A stretch of DNA of 64,000 bases from Streptomyces sindenensis. Its GTDB lineage: Bacteria > Actinomycetota > Actinomycetes > Streptomycetales > Streptomycetaceae. Each line of letters starts with the position of its first letter. Position 1 is the stretch's first letter. Both the position numbers and the translations under genes were made by a program. Below are positions 59,312-64,000 of the stretch, in pieces. The stretch is taken from positions 1 through 64,000 of the forward strand of contig NZ_BMSG01000015.1 of the NCBI RefSeq assembly GCF_014649035.1, given 5' to 3'. The notes beneath the pieces are model-generated. The model did no database searches and was not told where the DNA came from. It saw only the letters and a program-made list of their open reading frames with translations.

Positions 59312-60601
59312 TCAGGTGAATGTGGGGCCGAACGTGAATGGCAGCGAGCCGACGCGGTTGTCGAAATTCGAATCGACCAGCCCCGGGTCCCCGAGATTCC
59401 GCATGACGGGACGCCGGTCGATCAGTTCCCGGAACAGGGCCGTCATCTCCAGGCGGGCCAGATGCGCTCCCAGGCAGTGGTGCGGGCCCCCGCCGCCGTA
59501 TCCCAGATGGGGATTGGGTGAGCGAGTGATGTCGAAGCGATCCGGATGGGTGAAAACCGCCTCGTCGCGATTGGCGGACGCGTAAATGAGTGCGACTTTC
59601 TCGCCGGGGAGGAATGTGCGGCCGCCCAGCGCGAATTCGGCCGTGACGGTCCTGCGGAACTGGATGATCGGAGTCGAATGCCGCACGATCTCGTCGACGG
59701 CCCCGTCGATGTACCGGTCGAAGTCGGACCGCAGCAGCTCCCGCTGCTCCGGATGCCGGTCGAGCAGGAACAGCCCGTGCGCGATGGCGTTGCGCGTCGT
59801 CTCCACCCCGGCCACCAGCAGCAGCGAGAAGAAGGCCCCCAACTGCCGCCCGGACAGGGCCTCGCCGTCGATGTCCGCGCAGACGAGCGCCGAGACGAGG
59901 TCGTCCCCGGGACGACGACGGCGCTCCGCCGCGAGGCGCCCCATGCCCCACTGCATGCGGGCCAGCGACGCCAGCCCTCGCCCGGGGATCCGGATCCGGG
60001 CGCGGCCCCGCCGCTCGACGCCGACATGCTCCGACGCGTGGTCGATCTGCTCGGCGATCCGCGCCCGGTACGCCTGCGGGATGCCCATCAGGTCGCAGAT
60101 CACCTCCAGCGGCAGCCGCGAGGCCGCCGACGGCACGAAGTCCCCGGGCCGCTCGGCGATCAGCTCGTCCACCAGCCGCCCGGCGAGCCGCTCGACGTTC
60201 TGCTCGACACCCGCCAGCAGCCGGGGGGTGAACCGCCGCGAGATGATCCGGCGCAGCGCCGCGTGCTCGGACCCGTCCATATTGACCATCGAGTTCCCGA
60301 ACAGCGCCTTCGCCCAGGCGGCCGGTTCCGGGGTGGTGACCCCGGGAGCGCTCGCGAACACCGCGGGCGTACGGCTCGCGGTCCGCACGTCGGCATGGCG
60401 CACCAGGGCGTGGAACGGCTTTCCGGCCGTACGCGCGGTCCCGGGCCGGGGCGTGAACAGCACCGGGGTCTCCAGCTCCCGCAGCAACGCGAAGGCCCGC
60501 AGCCGCTCGGGGCGCGGCAGCCGCCAGAACGCCGGGTCGGCCAGATCGACGTCCGCCGCGCGCAGCACACGGCCCCCGGACGGCTGATACGGAACGGTCA
60601 T
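59312..60601 (-). CDS. Cytochrome P450
   Basis: A 429-residue bacterial P450. I-helix SLLLVAGVETTRNAIAHG (acid-alcohol pair replaced by Glu-Thr, as in many actinobacterial members), K-helix DEIVRHSTPIIQFRR (ExxR) and heme loop GYGGGGPHHCLGAHLARLEM with the ligand Cys. FGNSMVNMDGSEHAALRRIISRRFTPR is the usual C-helix region. The ATG at 60601 follows GGAGGTGG at 8 bases; starts further upstream fall in Arg-rich shadow sequence. No ferredoxin partner is nearby. The substrate is unknown. Divergent from melC1 across 232 bases. Confidence 0.93.
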   Translation of the reverse strand: MTVPYQPSGGRVLRAADVDLADPAFWRLPRPERLRAFALLRELETPVLFTPRPGTARTAGKPFHALVRHADVRTASRTPAVFASAPGVTTPEPAAWAKALFGNSMVNMDGSEHAALRRIISRRFTPRLLAGVEQNVERLAGRLVDELIAERPGDFVPSAASRLPLEVICDLMGIPQAYRARIAEQIDHASEHVGVERRGRARIRIPGRGLASLARMQWGMGRLAAERRRRPGDDLVSALVCADIDGEALSGRQLGAFFSLLLVAGVETTRNAIAHGLFLLDRHPEQRELLRSDFDRYIDGAVDEIVRHSTPIIQFRRTVTAEFALGGRTFLPGEKVALIYASANRDEAVFTHPDRFDITRSPNPHLGYGGGGPHHCLGAHLARLEMTALFRELIDRRPVMRNLGDPGLVDSNFDNRVGSLPFTFGPTFT

Positions 60602-60833
60602 GCCCACCACCTCCACGGTTCGCCAGGCCATGTTCCGGTCCGCCGGCCACGGGAGCCCCCGCGACGCGTCCCACCGCCGCCGATCGCCCCGCACCCTCAC
60701 GCGTTTGCCGGAACGCGACCGCCGCGTGTGCGCCGTACGCCGCACGCACGAGAACTGTTTCGCCACCGCCTCGTTGTCAACATCGCCACCAGAAGCACCT
60801 CGGACGAGTTAACGAGAGGCAGGTAGTCATCTC

Positions 60834-61310
60834 ATGAGCCCCACCCCCGCGAAACCGGGCGGCACCCGCATTCCCTCCCGCCGGACCGTCCTGCGCGGAG
60901 CCTTCACCGCCGCCGTGGTCACGGGCACCGCCGGCGCCCTGCTCCCGCTGCTCGACCGCGACCCGGCCGCCGCGGCCCGGCCCGAACCGGCGCCCGGGCC
61001 CGGCTCCGGATCCCGTGCCACGACGGAGGAGTTCGCCGAGATGTACCGGGGCCGGGAGATCCGGGGGACGGCGACCGTCGTCGTCCCCGCGGGCGCCCCG
61101 GCCGGCGACCGGGCCGCGGTCGCCGCCGAACCGGTCACCGAGATCCGTATCGACGGCAGGCCGCTCCACGTCATGAGGCGGGCGGACGGCACCTATCTGA
61201 GCGACGTCCGGCACTACGAGTCGTATCCGACGCTGCTGGAGACGGCCCGTGCCGCCGTCGACGAACTCGGCACCGCCCGTCTCGCACCGCCCGCCGCGCA
61301 CCACATGTGA
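60834..61310 (+). CDS. melC1: Tyrosinase copper chaperone MelC1
   Basis: A 158-residue tyrosinase co-factor. A Tat signal (PSRRTVLRGAFTAAVVTGTAG) directs export of the MelC1-MelC2 complex, since the tyrosinase itself has none. The mature part has TEEFAEMYRGREIRGTA, EIRIDGRPLHVMRRADG and YLSDVRHYESYPTLLETAR, the caddie region whose Tyr enters the tyrosinase site in known structures, and a His-rich tail (PPAAHHM). Operon with melC2, 20 bases apart. Confidence 0.95.
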   Translation: MSPTPAKPGGTRIPSRRTVLRGAFTAAVVTGTAGALLPLLDRDPAAAARPEPAPGPGSGSRATTEEFAEMYRGREIRGTATVVVPAGAPAGDRAAVAAEPVTEIRIDGRPLHVMRRADGTYLSDVRHYESYPTLLETARAAVDELGTARLAPPAAHHM

Positions 61311-61329
61311 ACCAGGAGGACCAGCACCG

Positions 61330-62193
61330 GTGTACACCCGCAAGAACCAGCGCGACCTCACGCGCACCGAGAAGCGCCGGCTCATCGACGCGATCCTGAA
61401 ACTGAAGCGCTCGGGCCGCTACGACGACTTCGTCGTCATGCACCGGGAGTACTACGTCATGGACACCGAACGCCGCCCCCGCCCGGCGCACATGACGTCC
61501 TCGTTCTTCCCCTGGCACCGCCAGTACCTGCTGGAGTTCGAGAAGGCGCTCCAGCGCTTCGACGCCGGCGTCAGCGTCCCCTACTGGGACTGGACCCAGG
61601 ACAACAGGACGACCTCCTCGCTCTGGGCGGAGGACTTCCTCGGCGGCAACGGCAGGCCCGGCGACCGCCGGGTCACCACCGGCCCGTTCGCCTACGCGGA
61701 AGGCAACTGGAGCGTCGGCAGGGGCGTCACCGACGAGCACTACCTCACCCGCAACTTCGGCAGGCCGGGCAGCGCCCCGGTATCCCTGCCCACCCGGAAC
61801 GACCTGGCGCGGGCCCTGAAGGACCCCGTCTACGACACCGCGCCCTGGAACAGCGTCAGCACCGAGGGCTTCCGCAACCGCGTCGAGGGATGGGGCATCC
61901 GGGGCGTACGCGCGGTCGGCCTGCACAACCGGGTCCACCAGTGGGTCGGCGGACCGATGGCGGGCGCGGCCTCCCCCGAGGACCCGGTGTTCTGGCTCCA
62001 CCACTCCTTCATCGACCTGCTCTGGGACCGCTGGCGCAAGGCCCATCCCAAGTCCGCCTACCTGCCGGGCCGGAAACCCGCCTCGCCCGGCCCGGACCGC
62101 GACTACGTCTTCGGCCTCGACGAGGCGATGCCCCCCTGGGGCGTGACCCCGAGGAAACTCCTCGACCACGGCAAGATCTACCGCTACGCCTGA
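61330..62193 (+). CDS. melC2: Tyrosinase MelC2
   Basis: A 287-residue type 3 copper enzyme that oxidises tyrosine for melanin. The CuA histidines lie in HREYYVMDT (His38), RPAHMTSSFFPWHRQYLLEFE (His54 and His63) and the CuB ones in GLHNRVHQWVGG (two His near 190-194) and VFWLHHSFIDLLWDRW (near 216), so all six ligands are present. SVPYWDWTQDNR is also typical. The start is a GTG at 61330 preceded by AGGAGG. No signal peptide: it is exported with MelC1. Confidence 0.97.
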   Translation: MYTRKNQRDLTRTEKRRLIDAILKLKRSGRYDDFVVMHREYYVMDTERRPRPAHMTSSFFPWHRQYLLEFEKALQRFDAGVSVPYWDWTQDNRTTSSLWAEDFLGGNGRPGDRRVTTGPFAYAEGNWSVGRGVTDEHYLTRNFGRPGSAPVSLPTRNDLARALKDPVYDTAPWNSVSTEGFRNRVEGWGIRGVRAVGLHNRVHQWVGGPMAGAASPEDPVFWLHHSFIDLLWDRWRKAHPKSAYLPGRKPASPGPDRDYVFGLDEAMPPWGVTPRKLLDHGKIYRYA

Positions 62194-62204
62194 GGGCGGA
62201 CGGA

Positions 62205-62246
62205 GGAACGGCCGGTCCCCTCCGCACGGAGGGGACCGGCCGTTCC
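62205..62246. terminator. Bidirectional terminator, melC2 / chaplin
   Basis: A perfect 20-bp inverted repeat (62205-62224 with 62227-62246) with only two unpaired bases between, located between the convergent stop codons of melC2 and the chaplin gene. Confidence 0.88.
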
Positions 62247-62260
62247 GGAACCGCGGGAGA

Positions 62261-62542
62261 TCAGCGGCCGTAGCCGTAGTCCCCGCCGTTGTCGTGGCCG
62301 CCGGAGACGTTGGCGCAGGTGTTTCCGAAGGCCGGGTTCAGCAGGCCGATCACGTTGATCGTGTTGCCGCAGAGGTTCACCGGGACGTGCACGGGAACCT
62401 GGACGACGTTGCCCGAACCGACCCCGGGGGAGCCGGCGGCGAGGCCCTGCGCGCCGGCGTCCGCGGACGCCATGCCGGCGCCGCCGGCGATCAGGGCGCC
62501 GGTGCCGGCCATCACAGCGGCGACCTTCGTCATACGAGACAT
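62261..62542 (-). CDS. Short chaplin
   Basis: A 93-residue precursor with a signal peptide (TKVAAVMAGTGALIAGGAGMASA) and one chaplin domain: SGNVVQVPVHVPVNLCGNTI followed by NVIGLLNPAFGNTC, with the two conserved cysteines. A C-terminal Gly/Tyr/Asp tail (SGGHDNGGDYGYGR) extends beyond the usual end. No LPxTG sorting signal, so it is a short secreted chaplin that assembles on aerial hyphae. The ATG at 62542 is preferred over the upstream frame because the signal peptide begins there. Confidence 0.95.
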   Translation of the reverse strand: MSRMTKVAAVMAGTGALIAGGAGMASADAGAQGLAAGSPGVGSGNVVQVPVHVPVNLCGNTINVIGLLNPAFGNTCANVSGGHDNGGDYGYGR

Positions 62543-62681
62543 GGAGAACTCCTTGTAAAGAAGGGGGTTGTGCTGCGGACACGAGGCCCGCACCCCCTGA
62601 CAACGCGAGAGACGCCGGACGGTAACGGATCTGCTCATAGGTGATATCTCCGACGCCGCCGTCCGGCGTACGCCCGGCGTG

Positions 62682-63830
62682 TCAGCGTCCGATCACCGGC
62701 AGCCCCGACAGCCGCTCGTGCCAGTCCCGCGCCGCCGGGAACCGGGCCTTCACGGTCTCCGCCGCCCGCTCCCGCACCGCCACCTGCGACTCGCGCAGCC
62801 GCAGCAGCGGCTCCAGACCCGGCCGGGCCAGCAGCAGCCGCTGATTGACCACCGGCACCGGCCCCCAGTGGTTCTTGTAGCTCTCCGCGCCGCGCAGCAG
62901 GCTCAGCACCGCGCGCCCGCCGTCCGAGGCCTGCTGGGCAACCTCGCGCAGCAGCATCGTCGACACATCGACCCTCCGTTCGCGCAGCGCCGGATCCGCC
63001 CCGTACAGATAGCCACCCGTCAACCGCCCGGACTGCAACGACAGGTTGGACGCCACCACCTCGCCGTTCAGCCGGAACTCGGTCATGGCCGCCGTGCCGT
63101 CCCCCACCATCCGCCCCACCGACCGGATCAGATGGTCCGAGAACCGCGCCCGCAGATGCTCGGGGTTGACCGTCCGGCCCTCCCACTGCCGCTCGTGCAG
63201 CCGCAGCAGCGTGCCGATCGCGGCCGGCACCCCGTCCTGGGGGACCCGGTGCGTCTCGATGCCCAGGGCGTCGACCTTGCGCAGTTTGGAGCGCAGCCGC
63301 TGGCCCCGCGAGCCCGTCAGCCGGGCCACGCGGTCGTCCAGCGGCTCGGCCGGCAGTTCCATGCACGTCGAGTCCGTGAGCCGGCTCCGGGCCCCCGGCC
63401 ACCGCCCGAACAGCAACTGCGCCGAGGCGTCGGGACGGACCTCCCGCAGGTCCACCACGGTGTGCCGGGCGGCCCGGTCCAGACCGCGCCCCAGCGCCCC
63501 CACCGCGTACCCGGCCTCCTCCTGGTCCAGGAGGATGTCGAAGAAGTCGGAGACGGCCCCGCCCATGGGGACGAGCAGCGGCATCGGACGGTGCACCAGC
63601 ATCAGCGGGGCCGCCCCGATCAGCCGCCCGGCCCGCCGGACCAGGAGTACCCGAAGCCGGCCCTCCTGACCGTAGGAGATCCACCACGAGTGCAGCCAGG
63701 CGTGGCTCTGGAACGGGGTCGGGGTGGCGCAGCGGCGGTGCAGCGCATCCCATTCACCGGCCAGCGCGCCGAACTCCCGGAAGTCCCGGCACAGCGTCAC
63801 GGCCAGGCCGCCCGTCCGGTGCGCCGTCAT
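62682..63830 (-). CDS. GNAT acetyltransferase, CelD/BcsL type
   Basis: A 382-residue protein of the CelD-like GNAT group often found in polysaccharide loci: WDALHRRCATPTPFQSHAWLHSWW at the N-terminus, RGQRLRSKLRKVDALGIETHRV in the middle, and TEFRLNGEVVASNLSLQSGRLTGGYLYGADPALRE in the acyl-CoA-binding half. Its ATG overlaps the stop of the upstream Wzz-like gene (ATGA), so both belong to an operon entering from the right edge, probably for an extracellular glycan. Confidence 0.85.
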   Translation of the reverse strand: MTAHRTGGLAVTLCRDFREFGALAGEWDALHRRCATPTPFQSHAWLHSWWISYGQEGRLRVLLVRRAGRLIGAAPLMLVHRPMPLLVPMGGAVSDFFDILLDQEEAGYAVGALGRGLDRAARHTVVDLREVRPDASAQLLFGRWPGARSRLTDSTCMELPAEPLDDRVARLTGSRGQRLRSKLRKVDALGIETHRVPQDGVPAAIGTLLRLHERQWEGRTVNPEHLRARFSDHLIRSVGRMVGDGTAAMTEFRLNGEVVASNLSLQSGRLTGGYLYGADPALRERRVDVSTMLLREVAQQASDGGRAVLSLLRGAESYKNHWGPVPVVNQRLLLARPGLEPLLRLRESQVAVRERAAETVKARFPAARDWHERLSGLPVIGR

Positions 63831-64000
63831 CGGACGAGCTCCCGGTCGTCCTGCGCGACGCCGTCCCCGGCCGCCGGACCGGGCACCTGGGCCGCGACGT
63901 TCCAGTCCTCCCGACGGGGACGCACCAGCAGGACCAGCCCGCCCAGCAGACCGCCCGCCGCCGCCCCCACGGCGGCGCCCAGCGGCACCGACGGCGAGAC
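63827..64000 (-). CDS. Wzz-like chain-length/polysaccharide protein, C-terminal end (partial)
   Basis: The last 57 codons of a gene that starts beyond the window: PSVPLGAAVGAAAGGLLGGL, VLLVRPRREDW and a charged tail. A Gly/Ala/Leu-rich membrane helix followed by RPRR fits the C-terminus of Wzz/capsular chain-length regulators in Streptomyces polysaccharide clusters. It is coupled by ATGA to the CelD-type acetyltransferase gene. Confidence 0.6.
   Translation of the reverse strand, partial: VSPSVPLGAAVGAAAGGLLGGLVLLVRPRREDWNVAAQVPGPAAGDGVAQDDRELVR

Overview
The window is typical Streptomyces chromosome: very high GC, third-codon GC bias, ATGA/GTGA/TGATG gene junctions and many GTG starts. It also carries Streptomyces hallmarks: a melC tyrosinase operon, a chaplin, a subtilisin-inhibitor (SSI) protein, a SpoIIE/HATPase phosphatase, Tat-exported proteins and the conserved zinc-free ribosomal protein paralogue locus. 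No RNA genes or CRISPR arrays were seen.

Layout. 1-6.4 kb is a decayed, transposon-marked stretch: a truncated amine oxidase, an alpha/beta hydrolase and a Baeyer-Villiger-type flavin monooxygenase in one operon, remnants of at least three IS5-family transposases, and a PucR-type regulator. 6.5-18 kb holds a VOC protein, a SulP transporter with a divergent MerR regulator, a TetR/MFS pair (MFS frameshifted), a DUF2945-DUF3140 pair, a large molybdopterin oxidoreductase with a small partner, a palindromic MITE-like element beside a broken SDR gene, and an HSL-type esterase. 18-26 kb is a LacI-headed run on the minus strand: FAD oxidoreductase, HyuA-type hydantoinase, an HExxH protein, a permease and a Tat-exported beta-propeller protein. 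26-35 kb holds a secreted adenosine deaminase, NTF2-like and MFS genes, a TOPRIM protein, an iron-box-controlled siderophore importer and an SSI inhibitor. 35.8-37.5 kb is a 14-TM MFS exporter.

37.5-55.2 kb is the most interesting part, a zinc-starvation island. It starts with zinc-free paralogues of S18, L31, L33, L28 and S14 plus a CobW-like protein, an arrangement known from the Zur regulon of S. coelicolor. It continues with a beta-propeller gene, a four-gene metal-chelate ABC importer and then a YcaO RiPP operon: a 44-residue precursor peptide, a C protein with an RRE-like N-terminus, a CocE/NonD hydrolase, a YcaO, a SagB-like dehydrogenase and two ABC exporter half-proteins. Three Zur-box-like palindromes lie inside promoter spacers: between rpmG and rpmB, upstream of the propeller gene and importer, and immediately before the precursor gene. 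I infer a Zur-controlled peptide zincophore or zinc-stress peptide with its own export and re-import machinery. The C protein has lost both zinc-binding CxxC pairs of its family, matching the zinc-free logic of the neighbouring ribosomal proteins.

55.2-64 kb holds a PAS/GAF/SpoIIE/HATPase phosphatase, a GH26-like secreted glycosidase, a cytochrome P450, melC1-melC2, a short chaplin, a CelD-type acetyltransferase and the end of a Wzz-like gene.
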